Below, piece by piece: positions 1-9,900 of a stretch of 64,000 nt of DNA. The stretch is from Trypanosoma brucei gambiense DAL972. Its lineage: Eukaryota; Euglenozoa; Kinetoplastea; Trypanosomatida; Trypanosomatidae. The position numbers and the translations under genes were made by a program. The stretch lies in the NCBI RefSeq assembly GCF_000210295.1, contig NC_026743.1:3100001-3164000 (forward strand), written 5' to 3'. The notes below the pieces were generated by a model that had not been told where the DNA came from, ran no database searches, and saw only the letters and a list, made by a program, of their open reading frames with translations. Each line of letters starts with the position of its first letter. Within the stretch, counting starts at the first letter, position 1.

Positions 1-776
1 GTATCATCGTCTCGTTTCGCGAAGAAGGCAATGTACGGTTGATAATCGTGATGAAACAAAAACGGTCGTGGGGTGAATGACTCTTTCCACGGTTGCGTAG
101 CAGAAGGGTGGCACCGACGGGCGGCATTAAACTGAAGTGAAAACCGCCCTTCGAGCGCCATGAGTAGGCCATTCACACGAGATACCTCGACGTTTACACT
201 GATATTCCCAGTATCATCAGCAGCATGCGGAGTGACGCAGACGAATAAAATGCATGAGTTTACCGGGTCCGGCAGGACAAAGTGAAGGCCTGCATTAGTG
301 ACCTCCTCTGATTCCACGCTTTTGGGGAAAAACTTTCTGTACTCTCCCGTGAAGAAAACGCCACGGGGAAGCTTACGCCAAGCACGCACCACTCCTACTG
401 CGTCAACGGTTACAATCAGCGCACCGTTATCATCTGCTAATGTGGCAATGTCCTGTACAGGACTTCCATGCCGGTAGCTTCGTTCATACAAGAAGGAGCA
501 AGGGTATCCCTCCGCGCTCAGCATATCCATGGTGCTTTGCTGCTTCTTGCATTTGCTCACCCCTTCTTGTACATCATCGCTGGTATCAATAGGTTCATCA
601 TTTCGATCGCTGGGCCCCAGTGAACGAGGTCGTTTCCCACGCACACTCTCTTCTCCAGCACGCGTAGGTTCAGCGCTATCAGCTTCGGAGGTGTTCACAA
701 GCAGCACAGGAATAGTCGGGAGGAAATCTTCCTCGTCGTCTTCGCTGTTTTCATTGCTCGACCGATGTACCTGCAT
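1..776 (-). CDS. WD40/cyclophilin-type peptidyl-prolyl isomerase, PPWD1-like (5' part only)
   Basis: Only the N-terminal ~258 codons are inside the window; the gene runs off the left edge. The ATG at 776 lies two codons after an in-frame TAG, so the start is firm. Residues 1-80 are acidic and low-complexity with a basic KRPR patch. From about residue 90 the text (FLYERSYRHG, then a repeat ending GVVRAWRKL) matches the first WD40 blade of the PPWD1 family, where MYERSYMHRD and VKFWKK occupy the same places. In that family an N-terminal WD40 propeller is followed by a cyclophilin domain; the cyclophilin part would lie outside the window and is inferred. PPWD1 homologues are nuclear, spliceosome-associated isomerases. 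A WD40-only protein remains possible. Confidence 0.6.
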   Translation of the reverse strand, partial: MQVHRSSNENSEDDEEDFLPTIPVLLVNTSEADSAEPTRAGEESVRGKRPRSLGPSDRNDEPIDTSDDVQEGVSKCKKQQSTMDMLSAEGYPCSFLYERSYRHGSPVQDIATLADDNGALIVTVDAVGVVRAWRKLPRGVFFTGEYRKFFPKSVESEEVTNAGLHFVLPDPVNSCILFVCVTPHAADDTGNISVNVEVSRVNGLLMALEGRFSLQFNAARRCHPSATQPWKESFTPRPFLFHHDYQPYIAFFAKRDDD

Positions 777-1965
777 CTGCTACGTCCGTTTCGCTCTTTC
801 TCTGTCCACCCACCGCCGCACCCCGCTTTTATCCTCACGGTGGCAGAGCGGCCCAACTACTAGTCTTCGTCAAAGAAAAGAATGGAGAAAGTCCTTGCAT
901 TCTGTGCCATACGAGAAGCAATCTCGAATATGTCACCCCGCTACGGGTGATACATCAGCTAGTACGCACATTTTTGAGACCCCAGGGAACGTAAAAAGTT
1001 CGACGCAGTACAAGGCGAAATGACAGTGGTGGGATGCAACTGAAAACACGTCCGACTACTCCAGAAGTGGAAAACGGAGAATGGAACATGACCCAATAGC
1101 AGCAGAAAAGGAGTCTGGGACACAGTCCTACAATGGGACAAAAAGAATTGCAGAAAGGAAGGGAATAGCCAGCCTAGAAGGGGGTGACGAACGAAAACTT
1201 TTCAGATGCAACCCTCGCTGCCCTCGTATTCGTTATTTTCCCTTCACCAAAAAGGAGGTGCACATCACAGAGAGGATTGCTGCACCATCTTTCCATCAAA
1301 ACCCCAACCAACGAAAAAAAAGTTTGCGGTATTTACCTTCCATAGTTTCAAACACGTTCGCACCAGGGTCCACACTTGTTAGGTTCGCCAATAATGTACA
1401 CTGTACCTACCACCTTTTTTTAAATCTCATGAACATTTCCCCAAATATACCAGCGTATGCTTCTGTTCGTTTTTAATATATTGCCTACGCTATGTAACCA
1501 AATGCGGATAAGGTAACAATATTCACCTTCTTTCCCTCGCCACTCTACAGCAACACGACGGTTACCACGTTAATGTGTGATGCTGAAAACCTTTCGTGTT
1601 GGTAATTGAAGCCACCACTGGTAGGCACCTAACCCCCGTAAGAGAAAACACCCGAAAGAGGAACAATATTTATTTCCTTCAAACAACTCAGAACTCACTA
1701 GCGAAAGCCGCTCGACGGCAAACAAGATAAAAAAGGTAGAAAAAGGTGTTTCCATTCAGGCTGGGATAGTAGATGAGATGACGTGTCGGCACCGAAATGA
1801 ACTTTAGCTCATCGTGTTGCTGCCCGACAACTGAATCACACACGACCTATCCTCTTAGCAGGTCCTTATTCTCCCTCCGCTTGTGTTTCCATATGTACTT
1901 TCTGTTACACCTATTTTACGTGAACGCTTTCACCCAGTCAAAGGAGTATCCAAATGCCTCCATCC
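777..1965. other. Intergenic spacer, 1.19 kb
   Basis: Holds the 5' UTR of the PPWD1-like gene and, to its right, the presumed 3' UTR of the next gene. Short reading frames on both strands have no recognisable domain. Nothing else was seen. Confidence 0.6.
865..892 (-). promoter_or_regulatory. Predicted spliced-leader acceptor for the PPWD1-like gene
   Basis: On the minus strand a CTTTCTCC...TTTTCTTTG pyrimidine tract is followed within a few bases by AG at 866-865. This would give a 5' UTR of about 88 nt before the ATG at 776. Prediction from sequence pattern only. Confidence 0.4.
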
Positions 1966-3336
1966 TCAGAGAGAAATTACGTCGACTGTTTGCACAAACC
2001 ATGTAGTGTAATGTGCAAATTTTCCCAATCGTGGCTTGTAAATACACCACGAGAGGAAACTCAAAATCCAGCGGCTAAAATTAGAGTGAGGCACCCAATT
2101 GGGCCTTTCGCTAACCGTACGCAGTCTTCGCACGTCCATGCCTGACGCAAGCCCGGAAACACTGTATGATAGAGATACTGCGACGCCGCGCGCCACTGCT
2201 CCCTGACATGAGGTACGGATGGCGTCGACTCGTTGACGCTGGGTAACTTTCTTTCTTGACCGCTCTGCTCGCTTCATGGCTTTCCTACTCACTTTCTGGG
2301 CTCGGTTTGAGGTGACCATTTCACTGCTGCCCTCAGGACTGTCCTTCAATTCATCAAACCCCTCCTCCACGTTTTCCCCGTCCATGTCTGAGTTTGTAGA
2401 CGCATCGCTATTGTCTCCACCCTCCTGTTCTTCAAAAATGAGCATGAAATGTGTGCAAGCGGAAGGTGTGTATTCAGGGAGATCACTTCCCAGTGCGCCC
2501 ACAAGTGTCTCTTGCATTGCACCATGCGGATACGATCCAGGTTTTGTGATGCTTGCCTCATCTGCTGCAGTTGGGATCTCACGGCTCGCCCCCCGAGGAT
2601 CAAAGAGGGGAATGTCCCACGCCCAACAGTGTGACGCTTCCTTACTCAACCGAGTAACGCTGCCCACGCCACCATGGTCAACTAAAACCAGCTGACAGCG
2701 GCGGTTTGGAAGTTCGATACGGATGCTAACAGCATGTACTGTGTCGCGGACTATCAGATCAAAATGCAGACGCTTACGCCCTGGCGTTTCATCAGTCTGC
2801 AAGTAGCAGTCTCGTATGGTGGCGCTAGGGGAGAGACCAGGTCTCACTTTGCCTTCATACCGCAGAACAGACTCGTCGCTTACGCAAGGAGGTGTGAAGC
2901 ACACATTCCCACACGACAATAGTTCCCAGTAATCAACCATACCGTGCACATTATCGACTACGATATCTGGTAGCCCATCCCGTCTTTTACTTCCCGACGA
3001 GGGAACGACGTTACAATAAGTTCCTACATCATTTATATGCAACACGCGATGTCGAGAAGGAACGTGTGAAGAAAGGGAGAGCGTACCACCCTTTATGTTG
3101 GCGGAGAGCTTCATACTAAGACGGTAGCTACGCATTAAGTATGTCTCGCACAAAATCTCCCCTTTAAGTGTGACCTGATCACCAATCTCTTGCCGGCATT
3201 GCCCATCGGACATGTGAACTACCTCGCTGATGCTTAGTGTGATCTCATTTTTGAAAAAAGAAAGTACACCACGATAGGCCACATATCCAATCGCTGCAGC
3301 AACTGCGACCTTGGCTACGGAGCGAGAGCTCATCAT
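1966..3336 (-). CDS. Hypothetical protein with N-terminal membrane anchor, 456 aa
   Basis: Not recognised. The frame is open from a GTG at 3354, but the first ATG is at 3336 (a double Met), which is taken as the start. Residues 5-24 form a hydrophobic, Ala/Val-rich helix (VAKVAVAAAIGYVAYRGVL), a likely membrane anchor or mitochondrial targeting segment. Residues 30-230 look globular and beta-rich. A Ser/Asp/Glu-rich stretch with a very basic run (KAMKRAERSRKK) follows, and then a tryptophan-rich hydrophobic C-terminus. The layout of an anchor followed by a beta-rich region resembles MUL1-type mitochondrial outer-membrane proteins, but no RING finger is present, so this is only a layout similarity. 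It sits alone in the cluster with ordinary spacers on both sides. Confidence 0.75.
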   Translation of the reverse strand: MMSSRSVAKVAVAAAIGYVAYRGVLSFFKNEITLSISEVVHMSDGQCRQEIGDQVTLKGEILCETYLMRSYRLSMKLSANIKGGTLSLSSHVPSRHRVLHINDVGTYCNVVPSSGSKRRDGLPDIVVDNVHGMVDYWELLSCGNVCFTPPCVSDESVLRYEGKVRPGLSPSATIRDCYLQTDETPGRKRLHFDLIVRDTVHAVSIRIELPNRRCQLVLVDHGGVGSVTRLSKEASHCWAWDIPLFDPRGASREIPTAADEASITKPGSYPHGAMQETLVGALGSDLPEYTPSACTHFMLIFEEQEGGDNSDASTNSDMDGENVEEGFDELKDSPEGSSEMVTSNRAQKVSRKAMKRAERSRKKVTQRQRVDAIRTSCQGAVARGVAVSLSYSVSGLASGMDVRRLRTVSERPNWVPHSNFSRWILSFLSWCIYKPRLGKFAHYTTWFVQTVDVISL

Positions 3337-3925
3337 TACCCAACTGTGCTTCACTTACCGGTTAAGAAGAGAAGAGATGTCAACAGTTTAGATTATAAGT
3401 TGGGAAGTGTAGAGAGATGGAATGAACTTACAATCACAGCAATATACATGAAGTGCAGGAAGCTATCAGTGTGGTGCGGGGAGTAAAAGGGTGCCAAGCA
3501 TGAAATGCCAGTAACATAAAACTGCACATACTATATTCCCGCGAAGATGAAGGGGATGAGTTCAAACCAACATAAGAAAAAAAACACCCCTTCAGGGAAA
3601 GGCCGAAGAATGGAAATGTAAGCCGAAGGTAGCAGGTGACAGCACAAACCCTGGCCCATGCAGCATGACAGCTTCCACAAGCATTCGGCGATCTGCGCGT
3701 AGCACACAAGGATAAATCTGTCATCTCTCACTAGACGAAAGAGGTGATGACCGCGAGGCCCCGGTAGATAACTGTAGTAGTACTTCTAAATCGAATTGCA
3801 TAATATTTCCATTGTTCGGGTGTACTATAACTCTCATGGGAAGCGAGAAGCCGAAACCAAAAATGACCTCTGCAAAGTGGGGGAGGAATGGTAAAGTCAT
3901 TTTTTTTTAAAAAAAGAGAAACAAC
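3337..3925. other. Intergenic spacer, ~0.6 kb
   Basis: Presumed 5' UTR of the membrane-anchored protein and 3' UTR of the next gene. A T/A homopolymer block lies at about 3901-3914. Two overlapping minus-strand frames (3434-3731) have no domain and were not accepted. Confidence 0.55.
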
Positions 3926-4195
3926 TCACATCTTTGACGTGTAGTTGTGATACATTCTACATTCTGAGGAAGTGGGTGCTCTGTTGAATACTTCCCGTAA
4001 CTTTTCCCAGTACACCTGTGCGATTGTTGACACGGCGCCTCCGTAGCCCCTTGAAGTTATTTCCTGCAACATAGATGATGTGTGTCCTGTCAACGTCGTC
4101 ACAAAATTCCGGAGATCTCTATTGAGCACAATGAAAGGAAATCCCTCACACTGTTCATTTGCCATACACCATACATGCGAAAGAAGTTCCCCCAA
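3926..4195 (-). other. Possible out-of-frame C-terminal continuation of the 561-aa gene
   Basis: This frame has no ATG near its beginning (the nearest start is TTG) but stays open for about 89 codons. It overlaps the end of the upstream gene by 97 nt. The residues near the junction in both frames begin with a shared WG, and adding one G to the G5 run joins the two frames smoothly. It could be a true 3' end separated by a frameshift (sequence error or real mutation), or chance. Confidence 0.4.
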
Positions 4196-5784
4196 CTTTG
4201 GCTGTAGAGGTCTACACCGTTGCGGATGAAACTATCGATCACTTCGGTGGCCAACATATTTGTCCTGCATTCCACATTGATCCAAGGCTGATGCCGGCCG
4301 AGGAAGTTCATTGCTGCATTCGACAGCTTCTCCCCAACCACTTGCTTACTATTCTCAACGATTTCACTCACGTGGCTCCCAATAAGGGATTTGCTCTGCT
4401 CATTGCTTGCTCCGTTAAGAATAAGTGCAGCAACCTCCTGACACTCTTTTGAAACACCGCTGATCAAAACGTTTGACCTCGACACCTGTGCCGGCATTGA
4501 ATCGATTCCACCTTTGGCACTATAATACGAACCTTGGCGGGACCACCGCGAGGGAATTTGGGCGTCAGCTCTGCCAGTGGACGACGGCACTGCCTCTTGC
4601 AACGGGATAACATCATCGCACAGTGGGTTAGCACACACCACGTAGGCATATGCAGCAACAAAAAGCTCTGCAACAGAAACAACAGAGCAAGGATGTGTGG
4701 CGTAGTAGTGCCGGGCAAACCTCTCATAACGTGCCAACCCCGTATTCATTCGTTTCAACAACTTATTGCGACCCTTCGACCTCCTTGACGAACCGAGAGG
4801 AAGTTTCACACGGTCCTTTTGATATCGTTGGAGCAAAGGATTCCCTCTCTCCAACACATCGACATACTCATCTTCCTCGCATTCACCTCTTATGAACCTG
4901 AGTAGCGGCTCCCTGAGCTCCGATAGTACAAACTGCATATACTCCAACCACATGCTTTTTTGCGCAGCGCGAGTTCCGAGCGGCGTTCCGGAGCCGGTTC
5001 CCGGTAGCACACCAAACCAGTGCTCACTATTTGGCAGGTACAATTCAACACAGAGAGAGAAGGCTGCCAGAGGTTCGGCAACTACTGTGTTGGTCTCCAC
5101 AGACTTCACATAAAAGGGATACCTGTCGCGTAGAGTGTGGTTGGCTGAAATGGGTTGAAGCTCCGCTTCGCACGGGATACAATACGCGCGGCACAACCAC
5201 AGAAAGGCAATCGCTGCCGGGTCTTCGTAGCAGCCACGCAGGTAGAAACCATTCTTCGGTGTGATCGATTTCATCGAGGTTTTCTTACTTGCTGCCTCTA
5301 CAACGGCAGCCCTGGCGTTTGCTGTGCGAAGCACAGCATCCATTACAGGAAGCATCGAGGGTGCGGGATAAAGTTTAAGCAAGTAAAAGAACTCCGAACA
5401 AAAGGTTTCAGCGGCAACCTGGAGAGATATTGTCCCACGCAAACCAACCCACGTTTTGTAGTAAAGACATTTTGTGAATTCATACCACCGCGGCTTTGTC
5501 AGCGGCACAATCTGACCGTCAACAGACATGGTCAGAGCATTAGGAGCCCGACCCACTTGGTTCTCTCCCATACTGCTCTGTTGTGCAGATCCTTCAATGC
5601 ATTCATCAGGGGCGTCACCAAACAGCGCCTGGTTCCGCAGCGCCCAGAGGTGGGCTCTTTGAGAAACAGTCATTAGGGGATAAACATCGCGGCAAAATAC
5701 CTTTCCCACCATGACCTTGGCAATTTCCAAGACAAGCACATTTAAGCACTCGTTAGATGAGTTGGGGAGGGATGGCGCCTTCAT
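4099..5784 (-). CDS. Hypothetical protein, 561 aa, probably frameshifted near its 3' end
   Basis: Not recognised. The ATG at 5784 opens a globular, helix-rich protein without membrane segments; Cys, Trp and Tyr are spread evenly and a basic linker (SRRSKGRNKLLKR) lies in the middle. A pyrimidine tract at about 5848-5880 on the minus strand followed by AG near 5818 would make a very short 5' UTR. The annotated frame ends at 4099. Just before that, at a run of five C (4189-4193; G on the coding strand), the next minus frame also becomes open and protein-like and continues to 3926. One missing base in the run would explain this. The last ~32 residues are therefore doubtful. Confidence 0.75.
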   Translation of the reverse strand: MKAPSLPNSSNECLNVLVLEIAKVMVGKVFCRDVYPLMTVSQRAHLWALRNQALFGDAPDECIEGSAQQSSMGENQVGRAPNALTMSVDGQIVPLTKPRWYEFTKCLYYKTWVGLRGTISLQVAAETFCSEFFYLLKLYPAPSMLPVMDAVLRTANARAAVVEAASKKTSMKSITPKNGFYLRGCYEDPAAIAFLWLCRAYCIPCEAELQPISANHTLRDRYPFYVKSVETNTVVAEPLAAFSLCVELYLPNSEHWFGVLPGTGSGTPLGTRAAQKSMWLEYMQFVLSELREPLLRFIRGECEEDEYVDVLERGNPLLQRYQKDRVKLPLGSSRRSKGRNKLLKRMNTGLARYERFARHYYATHPCSVVSVAELFVAAYAYVVCANPLCDDVIPLQEAVPSSTGRADAQIPSRWSRQGSYYSAKGGIDSMPAQVSRSNVLISGVSKECQEVAALILNGASNEQSKSLIGSHVSEIVENSKQVVGEKLSNAAMNFLGRHQPWINVECRTNMLATEVIDSFIRNGVDLYSQSWGNFFRMYGVWQMNSVRDFLSLCSIEISGIL

Positions 5785-6954
5785 TCATATGATTGTCTAA
5801 AACTTTTACGGAGTACACTGGAAATATTACAGAATGCAAATGAAAATATAAGGGAAAGCGGGAGGAAGCAAAAAAAAACGGGCAGAGCAAACTATTGTTT
5901 TATCATTGCTCTTGACAGGAAGTACCATGGACCAAATAGCCGTACCAACACCATAAAAACATGGGGAAGTGGAAATAGAGCACATTCGTCTACACGTGCG
6001 CTCTTTCAGTGCCTTTACTTGCTGAAGAACACCCTACAAGAACAAAAAAAGGAGGATTACGTCTGCATTTCGTCAGAAACGACTAGCTTTGCGATACATA
6101 ACTTCGTGTTCGACAGATGAGACGAGAATTGGTGGGGAGAGGTTTGTTACACTTTCATAAGGGGGAGTCCGTCGAAATACGAGTAGATAACACCCACATA
6201 CAACATAAATAAATAAATAAATAAATATATGTTAGCCTCCTCCGCAAACATACGTACGAACACTTCGTTTGCAGTGCTGTTGCCGCGTCCGTCTCAATTG
6301 CTGGAACCAAAAAGAAACAAAAAAAATGTGAAAGTGCCCAAATATAAGGAGGAAAAAAGATTGAAAGCGGATATAGCAAAAGGGAAACAGAGAATAGTCA
6401 GTTTCATAATCGAATACGCACACTTTCCTATTTTCATTTTCTCTTTTGTTTTTCCTCCAACTGTTCACTAATTCTTTTTTTGTGTGTGATGGTGACGTAT
6501 AAAACACAGGTATACCTGCTTAACCTCCTCGTAAGTGGGGAGGGGGAAAGTCGAAACGAGTAATGGAGAAATGAAAAAAAGCAAGAAATCAACATATAAT
6601 GTCACCGCTAAGGTAATAGAAAAAGAGAAGGGGGAAAGGGTACGCCGCTCAGCGGATGCAGCTAGAAAAATAAAAGTATGGAACCCACTATATTTCAGAC
6701 CCGCATTGCTTTATTCGCAAATCAAATGCCATCGTTGGAACATGAAACAGAACTGTTTGACACGTGTTCAATAGCTTGCTTTGCAAACAAGAAAAAACTA
6801 AGTGCAAGCGTCACTTGTAAACGGTAAGTGGTGATCCGCCATATTACGAATGGAAAAGGCCATGACCTCTCCAACAACACGTGTTAACTTCTGTGTAGAA
6901 AAATTTGTCTTATACAACGCATTCCTACACTTAAGTCCGAATATCGAACGGTCA
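5785..6954. other. Intergenic spacer, 1.17 kb
   Basis: Holds A-rich plus-strand runs (pyrimidine tracts on the minus strand) and a tetranucleotide repeat. No gene seen. The right part is the presumed 3' UTR of the LisH-WD40 gene. Confidence 0.6.
6205..6226. repeat. ATAA microsatellite
   Basis: About five tandem ATAA units, directly readable, in an intergenic spacer. Confidence 0.9.
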
Positions 6955-9900
6955 TCAAGCCCCAAGATTTATCTGATCACCTGTTACGAAGAACCCACCG
7001 TACTCATCACCTGAAAATATGTACACGCCGCCTCTCATGGTGTCCCACATGAGTGCCACACTATTCACGACCCCGCAGCGAAATCGTGTTGAACCAGAGG
7101 CGGCAGTCGGTAGGGGAACGCTACTATCATCACCGTCTAACACAGACGACCTCGTTTCAGTTCCACGCTTTGTTATTATTCGCCGTAGTGACTGGAGAGA
7201 GACAAACTCGAATGGGGTATCACCAGAGAATAAAGTAGCACTTTCCTTCACATCTTTAGATCCGCAGCGAGCATTTGACGTTGGGTTTTCCACACCGTCA
7301 TCTTTTAGTGCTGACAGCAACTGACCCAAAAAGGAGGGACATGGATTGAGGCATGAGGCACCGCTCAACGAATTAGGCGCCTCTCCCGGAGTACGCGCGG
7401 AGAAACTTAGTCGGCTACTATTTTTCAGTCCTTTGGCACTCAAATTCCCACCACTGGCCGTAAGTTGGCAATCGCGAAAGGGGAAGGGAAACGGAACAAC
7501 GCTTAGCATATCCACTGTACTCTGTAAAACTGTACTCACACCGTACCTTTCCACAAGATCCGACATCAGAGATTGGTGCTGGATGATTCTGGAATGCTCA
7601 CTTTGTTGGGAAGAAAAATCACTAAAAGTGGTGCCGCTCCCCATGTCACTTTCCTTACTTGAGTCGTCACTTTCCGTCATATCTATCTTCGGAAATGGGC
7701 TCTGCATCCTGTCAGAGTCGGCAAGGGCTGCATACGAACATCTCGCTCGCTTAGTGGGTGTACGCCTTCCAGTAGCCGGGGTCACATCATCCGGATGATC
7801 ATCTTCCCTTAGGTTTACGTCCTTCACTCGAGCTCCTGTGAGGGCGTTGAACACGTGCACTTTGCTATGAAGACCTCCAACAGCCACGAGCACAACTGAT
7901 TCACTTCGGTCAGCATCACATCTTCCCACTCCGCCTTCGTCTTGTTCGACCCCGTGGTACGGTGAAGGGTATGAGGAGATGCCGTGACCGTCAAGTGCAC
8001 AAAATACGTTTGTAGGGTTAGCAGCCTCAACAGAGGAGAACATCCCTGAGCTTCTCCTCCGTTGTTGCGGCCACTTTGGCACGACAGCAACAGAGCATGG
8101 CAACAGATAAATAGGGGCCCTCTTCGCCTTCGGGTGAGTGGTGGCCACTCCATTCTGTGTTAAAGGAAAGTGAGGTTGCGTGGGGCAAACGGGAATTACT
8201 CGTACGACACTTCCGCTCGCCACGTCAAATACAAGGCAAACGTACGCCCCAGGGTTATACTCAAGTGGTTGCTCGTGCGAAGGCAAAGATCGATTCGGCC
8301 CAACAGAGGCCATGATGCAGAGGTACCGGCCATTCTCGGCGGTAGGCTCAATGACAGGGCTCCCACCATCCGCAGAACATCTGCAAAACCCACATTGAAA
8401 TTGCCCCCTCCCCGCCGTTTCACCGAGGGACTCTGTCGATTTTCCCATACCCGTGCTGTGTCCACTGGTGGCTGTAGCGCCGTCGTTTCTCGAGTTATTC
8501 CGCCGCAATGAGTCATCACTATAATACCTGCACGACGGAGATCGAAACAGTGCGCTTTTGGATGAATGGCAACACCGACACTGTGTTGGTTTCACGTTGC
8601 TTACCTCACATTCACCCCACACTGGACAACCAGATGCAGTCATCGAAAGGAGATGATAGGGCTCGGGTGGAGCTGCATACCGAGAGTCTTTCGGAGATGG
8701 CCGTACGCGAGCAGCGTGACACAGGGCGTGTGGTACCTCAACGAACACCAAACGTGAGCCCGTCCGGTAGAAGATTACATCCTCATCAGTTGACTGATAA
8801 TCCTGTTTTGCTATCTTGTCGCAGATCCTCAATGAAGCACGACCAACACCCTCGCGATGGCGGTGTTTCAACTGAAGTGAAGCAATGGGATTAGCATACT
8901 GATTAGCGTGCGGGCGGCTACGCGAATAGGAGGGACGTTGACGCTGATTACTTCTCACTCCATTTCCTTCCACTTCCGAATCGCATGAACGACGCAGGAT
9001 AAAATCATCACTCGGTGCGGAGTGTGTGCTATCATGTTGCAGGACGTCGCGGAGGATGCGCCTGCCTATGCGACTACTGACTCTCGTCTCCACCCCTGCA
9101 GGAACTCCCTCGTCACTTACCGCCCTGGACATGCGCGTGAGCAGAGGTTCATGTTCATCACTCTCGCGCGCTACGCAGCGCCGATCAAATCGAATAGTTT
9201 GCGATCCTGCATAAAAATATTCTGGCACTTCTGAGTCGCTGGAATGTGTTGTGATTTCAGACAAGGGACTCCCAGGGGTGTCCCCATATCTGTCATTAGA
9301 TGAACGCTTCACACTAAGCGAAGCAGGGAGCCCACGCTGTCCCACCTCAATGACGCCCTCTGTTGGATTTGTTATGTTGTTCTCGTTCCATGCATCATAC
9401 ATCGATAATTGTCCGTAGTGACTGATCGTATAAAACGCCTGTTTTAGCGGCGAAAATAGAATGTCTTGGACGGGGAACGTTGCAATGCTCTGTATAACTG
9501 AGCCGTTCACAGGGTTCCAGCGGATGATGGTGTTATCACAACCACAGGAGAGGCACTGCAAAAACGATAGATGGAAGTGAGCAGCGCGTCGCCATGTAGA
9601 GGTATTCGAATCAGATGGCGACGTTTGTACTATCCTCTCTCCTTGCCAGAAACGGGGGTCCACCCACCGCGCGACAGTCACTGGTGTCCTGTGCACCTTA
9701 AACGTGCCATAAAGTCTGTCGGCACTGTCTTGACTGTCAGCGCTTGTTGCGCTAAGTGACGCCGTTACATCATTCGAACGACAGTCATCGTTACAATGTA
9801 GAGAATAAATTAAAACTTTCCCCACGTCCTCGTCCTCCTCTTGATTCACCTGCTCCTGTTCCGACCCCGATGACGAAACGTGTTGCACTGAGCATAGCAG

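Noticed and set aside
529..1476. Plus-strand frames at the left end
   Set aside because: Antisense to the PPWD1-like gene or in its spacer; opposite to the direction of the whole cluster.
3434..3731. Two overlapping minus-strand frames between genes
   Set aside because: Short, Cys/Phe/Ser-rich, no domain, in a spacer with splice-tract composition.
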